Below, piece after piece: positions 8,094-17,967 of a DNA stretch of 64,000 bases (within the stretch, counting starts at the first letter, position 1; each line of letters begins with the position of its first letter). The notes below the pieces were generated by a model that saw only the letters and a program-made list of their open reading frames with translations, had not been told where the DNA came from and did no database searches. The DNA comes from an uncultured Alistipes sp. (GTDB taxonomy: Bacteria > Bacteroidota > Bacteroidia > Bacteroidales > Rikenellaceae). The position numbers and the translations under genes are program-made. The stretch is taken from positions 1 to 64,000 of the forward strand of contig CALUNE010000005.1 of NCBI GenBank assembly GCA_944321945.1, given 5' to 3'.

Positions 8094-9434
8094 ATGGATA
8101 CGAAACGGGAGTTGAAGATCCTTGTGTGGATCATCCTCATTTTTACGGCGGTCTTTTTCCTGCCGATCGGCAGCGAGCGCTTCCAGACGGCCATCGACGC
8201 GACGCTCGACCTGGCCCGGTGGTATGCCCGCGAGCATGTCATCCTGTGCCTGCTGCCGGCCTTCTTCATCGCCGGCGTGATTGCCGTCTTCGTCAGCCAG
8301 GGATCCGTCCTCAAATACTTCGGAGCCAATGCCAAAAAGTGGCTTTCGTACAGCGTAGCAGCTATTTCGGGTGGCATCCTTGCCGTCTGCTCCTGCACGA
8401 TCCTGCCGCTCTTTACGAGCATCTACAAGCGCGGTGCGGGGTTGGGACCTGCGATCGCCTTCCTCTATTCGGGGCCGGCGATCAGCATCCTCTCCATCAT
8501 CCTCACGGCCCGGATTCTGGGCATCGAACTGGGTATCGCCCGCACGGTCGGCGCCATCCTCTTCTCGGTGGTCATCGGACTGCTCATGTCGTTCCTCTTC
8601 CGCCGCGAGGAGCGGGCCAAACGCGAGGAGCAGATGAACATCGTCCCGCCTCCCGAAAAACGGCCGATGTGGCAGACTTCGTTCCACTTCTTCACGCTGG
8701 TGCTGATTCTCGTCTTCGCCAACTGGGGCGCGCCGGCTGCCTCGGACCGCGGCGTGTGGGCGGCCATCTATGCCTGGAAGTGGTACATCACCGGCGCCCT
8801 GGCACTTGTGCTGTGCGGATCGCTGGTGAAGATCCTGCGGCTCCGCCTGCGGTGGGTGGCGCTGGGCGCTGCGGCGACCGTCGTTTCGGTCGTGCTGGCC
8901 AATCTGTTCATCCGCGATGTGAAGCTCGTGCCGCTCGTGCCGATGGTGGTGGCCATCGCCTCGCTCTCGCTGATTCTGCTTTTCGACAAGCGCGATGCGG
9001 AAAACCGCGAATGGGCGCTCTCGGCGTGGGGCTTTGCCAAACAGATCCTGCCGCTGCTGGCCGTGGGTGTCGTCACGGCGGGGTTCCTGCTCGGATCGAC
9101 CCATGACCAGACGTCCGTCGCGGGTATCATCCCGAACCGCTGGATCGAATGGGCCGTCGGGGGCAATTCGCTGCTGTCGAACTTCTTCGCCAGCTTCACC
9201 GGCGCCTTCATGTACTTCGCCACACTGACCGAGGTGCCCATCATCCAGGGGCTGCTGGCCTCGGGCATGGGCAAGGGGCCGGCCCTGGCGCTGCTGCTGG
9301 CCGGGCCGTCGCTCTCGCTGCCCAACATGCTGGTCATCCGCGGCGTGCTGGGGACCAAAAAGACGGTGGTCTACGTGGCGCTGGTCATCGTCATGGCCAC
9401 GCTGTCGGGATTCCTGTTCGGAAACCTGTTTTAA
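8094..9434 (+). CDS. arsP: ArsP-type organoarsenical permease
   Basis: A 446-residue polytopic protein of the ArsP_1 (DUF318) permease family, with about ten or more helices in two halves separated by a charged cytoplasmic loop (about residues 165-195). The first half carries the cysteine motif AVCSCTILPLF (about 100-110), where ArsP proteins have conserved cysteines. ArsP proteins are known to export trivalent methylated and aromatic arsenicals. It starts 9 bases after the thioredoxin-like gene, in the same operon. The family match is clear; the specific arsenical is inferred. Confidence 0.8.
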   Translation: MDTKRELKILVWIILIFTAVFFLPIGSERFQTAIDATLDLARWYAREHVILCLLPAFFIAGVIAVFVSQGSVLKYFGANAKKWLSYSVAAISGGILAVCSCTILPLFTSIYKRGAGLGPAIAFLYSGPAISILSIILTARILGIELGIARTVGAILFSVVIGLLMSFLFRREERAKREEQMNIVPPPEKRPMWQTSFHFFTLVLILVFANWGAPAASDRGVWAAIYAWKWYITGALALVLCGSLVKILRLRLRWVALGAAATVVSVVLANLFIRDVKLVPLVPMVVAIASLSLILLFDKRDAENREWALSAWGFAKQILPLLAVGVVTAGFLLGSTHDQTSVAGIIPNRWIEWAVGGNSLLSNFFASFTGAFMYFATLTEVPIIQGLLASGMGKGPALALLLAGPSLSLPNMLVIRGVLGTKKTVVYVALVIVMATLSGFLFGNLF

Positions 9435-9569
9435 CAGCCGAAGTCCTGAGGATGCAGATTCCCTGTCCGGCGGCAGACGTACGGGCGAGATGCCGATCCG
9501 GTTCATACGCGCGGTAATCGCCAATCGCACGCGCCGCTGTTTCCAATCATATCATAAAGGGAGAATTCC

Positions 9570-10478
9570 ATGAACACGCTTATTGAGACACTCCGGTATT
9601 TTGTGCTGATCACCATCGAACTGATCGCACTGTTCCTGTTGATCAGCGCCCTGGTGGAGATCATTCTGATGTATGTCCCCGAAGAGAAGATCCGTCGGAA
9701 ACTTTCGGGCGCCGGTGTTTTCGGGAATATCATTGCCGCAGGATTCGGGGCTTTGACTCCGTTCTGCGCCTGCTCGACCATCCCCATGACCGTCGGATTT
9801 CTGAATGCCGGGGTTCCTTTCGGTTCGACCATCTCCTTCCTGATCGCATCACCCCTGCTCAATCCGATCATCCTCGGGATGCTCGGTGCCATGGTCGGAA
9901 TAAAAGCGATGGTGGCCTATTTCGTGATCGCCTTTTTGTGCTCCGTGCTGTTCGGATACCTGCTTGAAAAGATCGGGGCCCGGAAGTATGTGAAAAACGT
10001 CCGGCTGAAACCCGCATCCTGCTGTGCCGGCAGCCGTGAGGTGGTCGACAAACGCTCGTTGCCGTTCCGCGGCAAGCTGAAAGTGGCCTTTGCCGGAGCC
10101 TGGGAAAGCCTGCGGCCCATTCTGGGATACCTGCTGATCGGCGTTGCATTGGGGGCCGGCATTTACGGGTACATGCCGCAGGATTTTGTCATGAAGATCG
10201 CCGGTCCGGACAATCCGTTTGCCATCCCGGTCGCCGCCGTATTGGGAATCCCCCTGTACATCCGCGCCGAAACGGCCATACCGATCGGTCTGGCGCTGAT
10301 GGGAAAAGGAATGAGCATCGGAGCGGTCATCTCGCTGATTATCGGAGGCGCCGGAATGGCCATCCCCGAAATGACCCTGTTGGCCAGCATCTTCCGGAAG
10401 CAGCTTGTCGCCATGATCGTGCTGGTCATCTTCCTGACGGCCGTTGTCTCCGGCTATCTGTTCAACCTCTTGTTGTGA
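9570..10478 (+). CDS. second ArsP/YraQ-family permease
   Basis: A 302-residue permease, shorter than its neighbour, with about eight helices. It has the family motif GALTPFCACSTIPMTVG (about residues 60-76), SPLLNPI in the next helix and a loop CCAG pair (about 151-152). A 135-base gap separates it from the previous gene, so it may have its own promoter. It is probably an efflux permease for arsenicals or related metal(loid)s. It is not a recent duplicate of the 446-residue protein: only the motif regions are similar. Confidence 0.75.
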   Translation: MNTLIETLRYFVLITIELIALFLLISALVEIILMYVPEEKIRRKLSGAGVFGNIIAAGFGALTPFCACSTIPMTVGFLNAGVPFGSTISFLIASPLLNPIILGMLGAMVGIKAMVAYFVIAFLCSVLFGYLLEKIGARKYVKNVRLKPASCCAGSREVVDKRSLPFRGKLKVAFAGAWESLRPILGYLLIGVALGAGIYGYMPQDFVMKIAGPDNPFAIPVAAVLGIPLYIRAETAIPIGLALMGKGMSIGAVISLIIGGAGMAIPEMTLLASIFRKQLVAMIVLVIFLTAVVSGYLFNLLL

Positions 10479-10636
10479 CGGAACATCGGGACCAACATAC
10501 ACGGCTGCGGTAGATCGTATCGTGTCCGCCCCGTCCGAATCGGTATTTGTCCGGGAGAGAAAATCCGTATTTTGCCCTGAAACAGCATGGCGCCTTGTTT
10601 GATCCCTTCAGAAAAGCGGCTTCGAAGCCCCAAGAT

Positions 10637-11566
10637 CTACTTCTGCTCCCTGTAGGCGGTCGGCGAACAGCCTACGGCCTTCTTGAAATAGACCCCGAAA
10701 AAGGACTGATTGGCGAAATTCAGCAGATCGGAGACCTGTTGGACCGTGTACTGTCCGCTTTTCAGAAGGGCTTTGGCCTCGAGAATCACGTAGTCGCGGA
10801 TCCAGTCTCCGGCGTGACGGCCGCTGACGGCATAAACGACCTGCGAGAGATATTTGGGGGTCAGACACAGCCGGTCGGCATAGAATCCCACACTGCGTTG
10901 TGAGGTAGAGTGCTGCCGCAATTCTTCGAGAAAACGGTCGAAGATCCGTTTCTTGCGCGAACCCTGCCGGGCGTTTTGCTGCTCGACCAGGGGGGCCATC
11001 AGTTGACAGATTTCACCGTAGAGGACCTGCAGATAACCCTTCAGAATGTCGTGTTTGAAGCGGAAGTCGGGCCGTCGGAGCTTGTCGCGCATGGCGCGGT
11101 AAATGGCCAGCATTTCGGCGGCCTGTGCATCGGAGAGTTCGAGCAGCCGCTGTTGCGAAAGAAACTTGCGGACGACAAGCGCCCCTTCGGAGTTGTCTTC
11201 CGTGATGATGTAGTCGTTCGAGAGGGCGATGATGACGATTCTGCAGTCGGCCGACACTTCCAGACATTGGCCGATCGATCCCGGCGTCACGATCATCCAG
11301 GTATTGCGATGCAGCTCGTATTCGCTCAGATTCAGACGGACCCGCATCGAGCCTGCCAGACACAGTTCGATGATCGAGAACTGAATCTTGAAGGGGTACG
11401 GCGACGTGAGAAAGGGTAACATCGTCGGGTCGGTCGTCAGATCGTGCGGGATGGTCTCTCCGTCGAAATTGTCGGCCAGGATGATTTTATTGTCGAAGAT
11501 GTAGGCCCGGTCATTGAGTGGAATGGTCGCTATATTGAGTGCATTGAAGAGTTGGGTCTCGATCAT
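10637..11566 (-). CDS. AraC-family transcriptional regulator
   Basis: A 309-residue regulator. The N-terminal part (about residues 1-190) looks like a cupin-type sensing domain and carries no recognisable ligand motif. The C-terminal hundred residues contain the two AraC helix-turn-helix units (VGFYADRLCLTPKYLSQVVY, and QVSDLLNFANQSFFGVYFKKAVGCSPTAYR). It diverges from the RND efflux operon across 177 bases, so it probably controls that operon and itself. A minus-strand -7 box (TATATTTG) lies about 20 bases upstream of the start. Confidence 0.88.
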   Translation of the reverse strand: MIETQLFNALNIATIPLNDRAYIFDNKIILADNFDGETIPHDLTTDPTMLPFLTSPYPFKIQFSIIELCLAGSMRVRLNLSEYELHRNTWMIVTPGSIGQCLEVSADCRIVIIALSNDYIITEDNSEGALVVRKFLSQQRLLELSDAQAAEMLAIYRAMRDKLRRPDFRFKHDILKGYLQVLYGEICQLMAPLVEQQNARQGSRKKRIFDRFLEELRQHSTSQRSVGFYADRLCLTPKYLSQVVYAVSGRHAGDWIRDYVILEAKALLKSGQYTVQQVSDLLNFANQSFFGVYFKKAVGCSPTAYREQK

Positions 11567-11743
11567 GATGGATTCGTTTTTATGTTGACAAATATACGAA
11601 TTCAGACAATGAATTGCAGCTTTTTATCCTCAAAAAGTGTGTTTTGCCATCCTTTCGAACAATAGATCCACAACATGCGACAAAGGCCTTTGGGGGAAAA
11701 TGGGGAACTTTGTCGCCGTGGAATCTCAAAAACGCAAACAAGG

Positions 11744-12805
11744 ATGGAGAAGAGAAACAAATGGTGGATGGCCCTGGCGGCGATCGTATTGAGTGCCTGT
11801 TCGGGCGGTCGGACGGACGCTCCGTTCGTACGGAGTGTGTATCTGACGCGCCCCGTGGTCCTGGGCAACGGGACGACCCGTACCTATTCGGGCATTGTCC
11901 GTGCGGCCAACGAGGTGAATCTGGGATTCAAGACGCCCGGTCAGATTGCGCGTATCCATGTCACCGAGGGTGATTACGTGCGTCGGGGGCAGCTGCTGGC
12001 CGAACTCGATGATGCCGACTACCGGCTGGCGGTCGAGGCATTGCAGATCCAGTATGACCAGCTTCGCGACGAGGTCGACCGCACGCGGCGTCTTTTCGAA
12101 CAGCGAAGCGTTACGGCCAACGATTTCGAGAAGGCCAATGCCGGACTGCGGCAGCTGGGCGTGCAGCTGCAGGCCAACCGCAACAAGCTGGACTATACGA
12201 AACTGTACGCTCCGACCGACGGTTATGTGCAGAAGGTGAACTTCTCGCCGGCGGAGATGGTCGATGCCGGGACGGCGATTGTTGCTCTGCTGGATGTTTC
12301 GCGCATGGAGGTCGAGGTGGACATCCCGGCCGTCGAATACCTGCGGCGCGACCGTTTCACGCACTTTGCCTGTCGGGCGGCGGGTGTCGGAACGGACCTC
12401 CCGCTGCGGCTTTCGGGGCTGCCGCCCAAGGCCGACGGCAACCAACTCTACCACCTGACGCTGGCCTTCGAGACCCGTCCCGATCGTCAGCTGACGGCCG
12501 GCAGGAATGTCGAGGTGTGCATCACCACGGCCGATAGCGCCCGTAACCGACGCTTTGCGCTTCCGCTCGGGGCCGTCTTTCTCGAGGGGGATACCCCCTG
12601 CGTATGGGTCTGTGACGCCGATACGGTCGTACGGCGCCGGACCGTCGTCCTCGACAATACGGATGCCGAAGGGCGGGCCGTCGTATGTGAGGGACTCAAC
12701 GGTGACGAACAGATCGTACGGGCCGGTGTTTCGGCCCTCGAGGAGGGGGAGAAGGTCCGCGTGGTGGCTGCTCCAAGTCGAACCAACGTGGGAGGACTGC
12801 TGTAA
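11744..12805 (+). CDS. RND efflux periplasmic adaptor (membrane fusion protein)
   Basis: The chosen start gives 353 residues beginning MEKRNKWWMALAAIVLSACS, a lipoprotein signal with lipobox LSAC; an upstream in-frame ATG at 11675 would bury the signal. Visible domains are a lipoyl/barrel-sandwich half (GIVRAANEVNLGFKTPGQIA), an alpha-hairpin (about residues 95-150), the second lipoyl half (LYAPTDGYVQKV), and beta-barrel and membrane-proximal domains. It links the RND pump to the TolC-like channel. Its stop codon shares one base with the pump start (TAATG), indicating translational coupling. Confidence 0.9.
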   Translation: MEKRNKWWMALAAIVLSACSGGRTDAPFVRSVYLTRPVVLGNGTTRTYSGIVRAANEVNLGFKTPGQIARIHVTEGDYVRRGQLLAELDDADYRLAVEALQIQYDQLRDEVDRTRRLFEQRSVTANDFEKANAGLRQLGVQLQANRNKLDYTKLYAPTDGYVQKVNFSPAEMVDAGTAIVALLDVSRMEVEVDIPAVEYLRRDRFTHFACRAAGVGTDLPLRLSGLPPKADGNQLYHLTLAFETRPDRQLTAGRNVEVCITTADSARNRRFALPLGAVFLEGDTPCVWVCDADTVVRRRTVVLDNTDAEGRAVVCEGLNGDEQIVRAGVSALEEGEKVRVVAAPSRTNVGGLL

Positions 12806-15800
12806 TGAAGATGAAGCTGACGGAGTTTTTCATGCGGCGGCCGGTGCTGTTCTGGTCGCTGGTGGGGGCGATTCTCATTGCCGGCGTGTTGTCGTTCCTC
12901 TACATGCCCAAGCTGGAGGATCCGGCCGTTTCGGTCAAGCAGGCGATGGTCGTGGTGCCCTATCCCGGAGCGAGCGCCCACGAGGTGGAGCTGAAGGTGG
13001 CCCGGATGATGGAGGACGAACTGCGCGCACTGCCCAACGTCAAGAAGGTGAAGAGCGAGTGCCGAAACGGTTCGGCCATGCTGACCGTCGAGTTCCAGAT
13101 GACGGTCCTGAACCGCGATCTGGAGCAGCATTTCGACCTTTTGCGCCGCAAGGTGAGCGACGCGGCGTCGCGCTTGCCGCAGGGGTGCTACGATCCGGTG
13201 GTCATCGATGACATGATGGATGTCTACGGCATCTTCTATGCCCTGACGGCCGACGGTTACGACTATCCCGAAATGTACCGCTACGCCGAATATCTGCGGC
13301 GCGAGCTGCTCGACGTGAAGGGTGTCAAGCGGATCAACATCGCCGGCAACCGCGACGAGGTGATCAACATCATCCTTTCGAAGGAGCAGATTGCCCGCAA
13401 CGGCGTGATCCCGACGCAGATCATGTCGGCCCTGCAACAGGCCGGCAAGACGGTCAATGCGGGAATGTATCCGAGCGACGGCGAACGCATTGCGCTCTAT
13501 GTCGATTCGGCGGTCGACGACGAGGAGGAGATCCGCAATCTGGAGATCCGCACGATGGACGGCCGCCAGATGCGCATCGGCGACGTGGCCCGCGTCGAAC
13601 GGGGCTATGCCACGCCGCAGCGCAACGGCTTCTTCGTCGACGGCCGTCCGGCCCTGGCGCTCTGCATCGCCATGGAGACGTCGGCCATCGTCCCCGACGT
13701 GGGCCGGGCGGTCGATGCGCGGCTCGCGGAGACGATGCGGCACCTCCCGGCGGGTTTCCGCATGGAGAAGATCTTCTTCCAGCCCGACAAGGTCTCGCAG
13801 GCCATCTCATCGTTCATGTGGAACCTGCTCGAATCGGTCGTGATCGTCATTCTGGTGCTGATCTTCACCATGGGGCTGCGCAGCGGTCTGATCATCGGTT
13901 TCGGACTGGTGCTGACGGTGGCCGTGTCGTTTCCGATTCTTCTCATGTGCGGCACGACGCTGCAGCGCATCTCGCTCGGAGCCTTCATCGTGGCCATGGG
14001 CATGCTGGTCGACAACGCCGTGGTGATCATGGACGGCATTCTGATCGACCGGAAGCGGGGCCTGAGCCCGAAAATCTACCTCTACCGCATCGGCCGCAAT
14101 ACGGCCCTGCCGCTGCTGGGGGCGACCATTATCGCCGCCTCGACCTTCCTGGGCATCTATCTCTCGCCCGATTCGGCGGGCGAGTATGCCGGCGATCTTT
14201 TTCTGGTGCTGTGCGTGAGCCTGCTGGCCAGCTGGGTGCTGGCGCTGGTCCAGGTGCCGGTCTGCGCCAAATCGTGGCTTCCGGCCCGTGAAAAGCCGCT
14301 GTCGGGAAGGCTGAAACCGGTCGTGATGAACTCGCCGGTCCACCGCTTCGTACGCCGCACGATCGCCCTCCTCATCGGATACAAGCGGGCGACGATCGTC
14401 GTGGCATTCGCCGTGCTGGCCCTCTCCGTTTTCGGCATGACGCGCGTCAAGAATCTCTTCTTCCCCGACTTCGACTACAAACAGTTCGTTGTCGAGTGCT
14501 TCTTCCCCTCGGCCACGGATGCCGACCGGGTGCGCGACCGTCTGCTCGAGATGAGCGACAGCGTGCGGTGCCATCCGGGCATCGAACGGGTGGCCGTCAG
14601 CCAGGGCAGTGCTCCGGCCCACTACTGTCTGGTGCGTCCGATGACCTCGGGCGGCGACTGCTACGGCGAGCTGATCGTCGACTGCCCCGACTACAAGACC
14701 GTCCTCGAGGCGATTCCGCCGATCCGCCGACAACTGCGTGAAGCCTTCCCCGAGGCCTACATCCGCATCCGCAAGTACAACTTCTCGATCTCGACGTCAC
14801 ATACCGTCGAGGTGGAGTTCGCCGGACCCGATCCGGCCGTGCTGCGCGAACTGAGTGCACAGGCCGAAGCCGTCATGCGCCGCTGTCCGTATGTCGATGC
14901 CTATTCCGTGGAGAACAACTGGAAACCCCGCGGCAAGGCTTTGGTGGCCGAATTCAACCAGCAGGATGCCCTGCGGGCCGGAATCGGTCGCGGGGATGTG
15001 GCCAACGCCCTGCTGGCCGCCACGGACGGCATGCCGGTCGGCGTGCTGAACGACCAGGACCGCATGGTGACGTTGAACCTGCAGGTGCGCAACGACGACG
15101 GCAGCCGCATCCGCAACCTCGACGAAATTCCGGTCTGGAGCATGATGAACCTGCGGATGACCGACGAGGAGCTGCAGGGGGCGCTGGCCGGCGGCCGGGG
15201 AATGAGCGAGCTGCAGGACCGCATGTTCCGCGCCATGCCGCTCGGCAATGCCGTGCGCGATATCCGTCTCGACTGGGACGAGGATGTCGTGCTGCGGATG
15301 AACGGCCGGCGGGTGATCGAGGCCGAATGCGACCCGAATCCCGACTGCAGGGAGGCGACGCCGGCCCGGGTTGTCGAGTCGATCCGTCCCGAGATCGAGG
15401 CCATCGCGCTGCCCGAGGGCTACACGATGCGCTGGGTCGGCGAGGGCGAACTGCAGGGCGAAGCCATCGGCAATCTGATGAAATACCTGCCGTTGACCGT
15501 CTTCCTGATTCTGGCCATCCTGCTGCTGCTGTTCAACAGCTGGCGCAAGGTGCTGCTCATTCTGCTGTGTTTCCCGTTTGTCTTCTGCGGCATCACTCCG
15601 GCCCTGCTTCTGACGGGGCAGCCGCTGACCTTCATGGCCATCATCGGCATGATGGGGCTGATCGGCATGATGGTCAAGAACGCCATCGTGTTGGTCGACG
15701 AGATCAACCGGCTGCAGACCGAAGAGCATCAGCCCCCCTACACGGCAGTCATCGAGGCGACCGTTTCGCGCGTAAGGCCCGTGCTGATGGCCTCGCTGAC

Positions 15801-15960
15801 GACCATCGTCGGCATGATCCCGCTCATCGGCGACCCGATGTACGGCTCGATGGCCCTGACGATCATGGGCGGTCTGACGGTCGGTACGATCATCACGCTC
15901 ATTCTGCTGCCGCTCTTCTACGCGGCGATGTTCCGGATTCGCAAACCTCAAAACGCATAA
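12805..15960 (+). CDS. RND-family efflux transporter permease
   Basis: A 1051-residue resistance-nodulation-division pump of the AcrB/MexF type and normal length. TM1 follows FFMRRPVLFWS. Two large periplasmic loops (about residues 35-330 and 560-870) frame TM2-6 and TM8-12. The proton-relay region in TM4 is GMLVDNAVVIMDG, with a single central Asp. It uses proton influx to expel substrates through the partner adaptor and the TolC-like protein encoded 3 bases downstream. The substrate is unknown; control by the divergent AraC regulator is inferred from layout. Confidence 0.92.
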   Translation: MKMKLTEFFMRRPVLFWSLVGAILIAGVLSFLYMPKLEDPAVSVKQAMVVVPYPGASAHEVELKVARMMEDELRALPNVKKVKSECRNGSAMLTVEFQMTVLNRDLEQHFDLLRRKVSDAASRLPQGCYDPVVIDDMMDVYGIFYALTADGYDYPEMYRYAEYLRRELLDVKGVKRINIAGNRDEVINIILSKEQIARNGVIPTQIMSALQQAGKTVNAGMYPSDGERIALYVDSAVDDEEEIRNLEIRTMDGRQMRIGDVARVERGYATPQRNGFFVDGRPALALCIAMETSAIVPDVGRAVDARLAETMRHLPAGFRMEKIFFQPDKVSQAISSFMWNLLESVVIVILVLIFTMGLRSGLIIGFGLVLTVAVSFPILLMCGTTLQRISLGAFIVAMGMLVDNAVVIMDGILIDRKRGLSPKIYLYRIGRNTALPLLGATIIAASTFLGIYLSPDSAGEYAGDLFLVLCVSLLASWVLALVQVPVCAKSWLPAREKPLSGRLKPVVMNSPVHRFVRRTIALLIGYKRATIVVAFAVLALSVFGMTRVKNLFFPDFDYKQFVVECFFPSATDADRVRDRLLEMSDSVRCHPGIERVAVSQGSAPAHYCLVRPMTSGGDCYGELIVDCPDYKTVLEAIPPIRRQLREAFPEAYIRIRKYNFSISTSHTVEVEFAGPDPAVLRELSAQAEAVMRRCPYVDAYSVENNWKPRGKALVAEFNQQDALRAGIGRGDVANALLAATDGMPVGVLNDQDRMVTLNLQVRNDDGSRIRNLDEIPVWSMMNLRMTDEELQGALAGGRGMSELQDRMFRAMPLGNAVRDIRLDWDEDVVLRMNGRRVIEAECDPNPDCREATPARVVESIRPEIEAIALPEGYTMRWVGEGELQGEAIGNLMKYLPLTVFLILAILLLLFNSWRKVLLILLCFPFVFCGITPALLLTGQPLTFMAIIGMMGLIGMMVKNAIVLVDEINRLQTEEHQPPYTAVIEATVSRVRPVLMASLTTIVGMIPLIGDPMYGSMALTIMGGLTVGTIITLILLPLFYAAMFRIRKPQNA

Positions 15961-15963
15961 GTC

Positions 15964-17271
15964 ATGAAGATCAAATATCTGTTCTGTGTTGCTCTGTTGT
16001 CGGGTGTTGCCGTTCAGGCCCAGCAGCCGCTGCCGTTGTCGCTGGCCGAGTGCCGCGAGCGGGCCCTGGCTCACAGCGAGGAGCTGCAGCAGGCCGACAA
16101 CCGCCTTGAACAGGCGCGTCTCGACCGCCGGATCGCCTCCACGGCCTCTCTTCCGAAGATCGAGGGCTCGGCAACGGGCGCCTACGTCCTGCCCGACATC
16201 GACATGATGGGCATGGAGATGCGCATGCGCGGCACCTACCTGGCGGGGCTGACTCTCACGCAGCCGATCTATACCGGGGGCAAGATCTCGGCGGCGCGCC
16301 GCATGGCCCGTATCGGCGAAGAGGTTGCCGGTGAACAGCGGCGCATGACCCGGATGGAGGTGCTGGTCGAGGCCGACAACGCCTACTGGACGCTGGTGGC
16401 CGTCGAAGGGAAGGTGCGCATGTTGGAGAGCTATGTCGCGCAGATGGACACGCTCTGCAACCAGACGGCGGCGGCCGTCGATGCGGGCATGGTCCTCGAG
16501 AACGACCGGCTGCGTGTCGAGGCGCGGCGCAGCGAAATCCGCTACCAGCTTCAGAAGGCCTGCAACGGGGCCGATTTGTGTCGTATGTCGCTGTGCCGGG
16601 TGATCGGTGCGGGGAGTGACGTGCGGCCCGTGCCGACGGATACGCTTTTTCAGCCATCGGCTCCGGGACGGCTCGATTCCGGTCTGGAGGCCCGGCCCGA
16701 GCTGCGGATGCTCGAACAACAGGTTGCCATCGGCGAGCAGCAGATCCGCGACGCCCGTTCGGCGATGCTTCCCACGGCAGGGCTTTCGTTGGGATACACC
16801 TACTACGGGAATATCAGGCTCCAGAGTCTGGTCGATGCCGGCGGCGGGACATATGTCCCCTATACGCAGGAGTTCCGCGACGGACTGGGAATGGCGATGC
16901 TGGCCGTGAAGATTCCGATTTTCCATTGGGGCGAGAGCCGCAAGAAGGTACACAAGGCGCGTTTCGAACTGCAGAACGCCCAACTCAATCTGCAGAAGAA
17001 TCAACGCCTGATGTCGCTCGAGGTCGAGCAGGCGATCCGCAACGTCGAGGACGGTTACCGACTGATCCGGACGGCCGAACTGGCGCTGAGCCAGGCCGAG
17101 GAGAATCTGCGCGTGATGCGCAACCGTCATGCGGCGCAGATGGCCCCGCTGACCGACCTGCTGGATGCGCAGTCCCAGTGGCAGCAGGCCGCCAGTAACC
17201 GGATCGAGGCGCAGACCCAGTATCGGATCTACCGGACGGAGTATCTGCGTGCTACGGGACGTCTGGAGTGA
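15964..17271 (+). CDS. TolC-family outer-membrane efflux protein
   Basis: A 435-residue protein with a cleavable signal peptide (ends VAVQAQ). Two internally similar outer-membrane-factor repeats each have long coiled-coil helices and a short beta-barrel section (LAECRERALAHSEELQQADN in the first; LEARPELRMLEQQVAIGEQQ in the second). It forms the trimeric exit duct of the pump encoded immediately upstream and completes the three-gene operon. Confidence 0.9.
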   Translation: MKIKYLFCVALLSGVAVQAQQPLPLSLAECRERALAHSEELQQADNRLEQARLDRRIASTASLPKIEGSATGAYVLPDIDMMGMEMRMRGTYLAGLTLTQPIYTGGKISAARRMARIGEEVAGEQRRMTRMEVLVEADNAYWTLVAVEGKVRMLESYVAQMDTLCNQTAAAVDAGMVLENDRLRVEARRSEIRYQLQKACNGADLCRMSLCRVIGAGSDVRPVPTDTLFQPSAPGRLDSGLEARPELRMLEQQVAIGEQQIRDARSAMLPTAGLSLGYTYYGNIRLQSLVDAGGGTYVPYTQEFRDGLGMAMLAVKIPIFHWGESRKKVHKARFELQNAQLNLQKNQRLMSLEVEQAIRNVEDGYRLIRTAELALSQAEENLRVMRNRHAAQMAPLTDLLDAQSQWQQAASNRIEAQTQYRIYRTEYLRATGRLE

Positions 17272-17410
17272 CGCTTGCGGGGGGGGGAAGACGGCCGGGA
17301 GCGTCTGTCCGCCTCCAGCGGCCGCTCGGGAACGGACCGTCCGGCCGCGGTCAACAACCTTTGCCACGAAACGCCCCGGCTCCGTAATTGCCCCTCCCTT
17401 TGCCCCGGGT

Positions 17411-17836
17411 TCAACTCTCCTTTTTGCGGCATTGCGGACACTCGCCCTTGATGACGAAGGAGACCGAATGGATGGTGAATCCCTCCTTGAGGTGGAACTC
17501 CGGCAGCGGAATATCGTCCAGGCAGAACGATTTCCGGCACGATTCGCAATAGAAATGGATATGGGCATCGGAGAGGTTGCAGGCCGTTTTGCTCGTGCAG
17601 GGCTCGTAATTCAGAATGCCGCGGCCGTCTTCGAAGGCGTGTACGATGTCGTGCTCCAGGAACAGCGTCAACACGCGGAAGATGCTGGACTTGTCCATCG
17701 TCTCCAGCACCTCCTCCAGATCGGTCAGCGACATGGGATGGGCGGATTGTCTGAGAGCTTTCCAGACGAGGATCCGGTTGGCGGTGGGCTTTACCCCTTT
17801 CATCTCCAGGCAGGCGGCTGAATCGTTCGTCTCCAT
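17411..17836 (-). CDS. Fur-family (Zur-like) metal-responsive regulator
   Basis: A 141-residue Fur-family protein. The winged-helix domain spans about residues 12-85 (SLTDLEEVLETMDKSSIFRVLTLF). The dimerisation domain has the metal-site residues HIHFYCESC (about 93-101) and a second pair CPQC near the C-terminus, a structural zinc site. The gene diverges from a zinc/cadmium ATPase around two identical palindromes, so it probably senses zinc or a related divalent metal and controls both genes. A TATCTTTG -7 box lies on the minus strand at 17868-17875. Whether it represses or activates the exporter cannot be told from sequence. Confidence 0.82.
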   Translation of the reverse strand: METNDSAACLEMKGVKPTANRILVWKALRQSAHPMSLTDLEEVLETMDKSSIFRVLTLFLEHDIVHAFEDGRGILNYEPCTSKTACNLSDAHIHFYCESCRKSFCLDDIPLPEFHLKEGFTIHSVSFVIKGECPQCRKKES

Positions 17837-17913
17837 GTTCCTTCGTGTTTTCAGGTTTGTTCAGCAGCAAAGATACGAAAAAACGCTTGGGTGACGGCAT
17901 GCTTCGGGCAAGA

Positions 17914-17930
17914 ATGCAACCGGGTTGCAT
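17914..17930. promoter_or_regulatory. Fur-family operator, copy 1
   Basis: ATGCAACCGGGTTGCAT is a perfect 8+1+8 inverted repeat in the divergent fur/ATPase intergenic region. An identical copy lies 37 bases away. Confidence 0.72.
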
Positions 17931-17950
17931 CGTACGCCCGGCCCTTCTTC

Positions 17951-17967
17951 ATGCAACCGGGTTGCAT
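17951..17967. promoter_or_regulatory. Fur-family operator, copy 2, before ATPase promoter
   Basis: This is the same 17-bp palindrome as at 17914-17930. It lies just upstream of a plus-strand TATCTTTG -7 box (17979-17986), covering the region where the -33 element should be; no good -33 is seen. Confidence 0.72.

Noticed and set aside
14797-17568. Long open frame (over 900 codons) antisense to the RND pump and TolC genes, with similar ones antisense to the permeases at 7752-9530, purL at 55758-58580 and purC-purN at 58504-62004
   Set aside because: These are side effects of GC-rich codon use. The products are His/Arg/Gln-rich low-complexity sequences, while the opposite strands encode well-known proteins.
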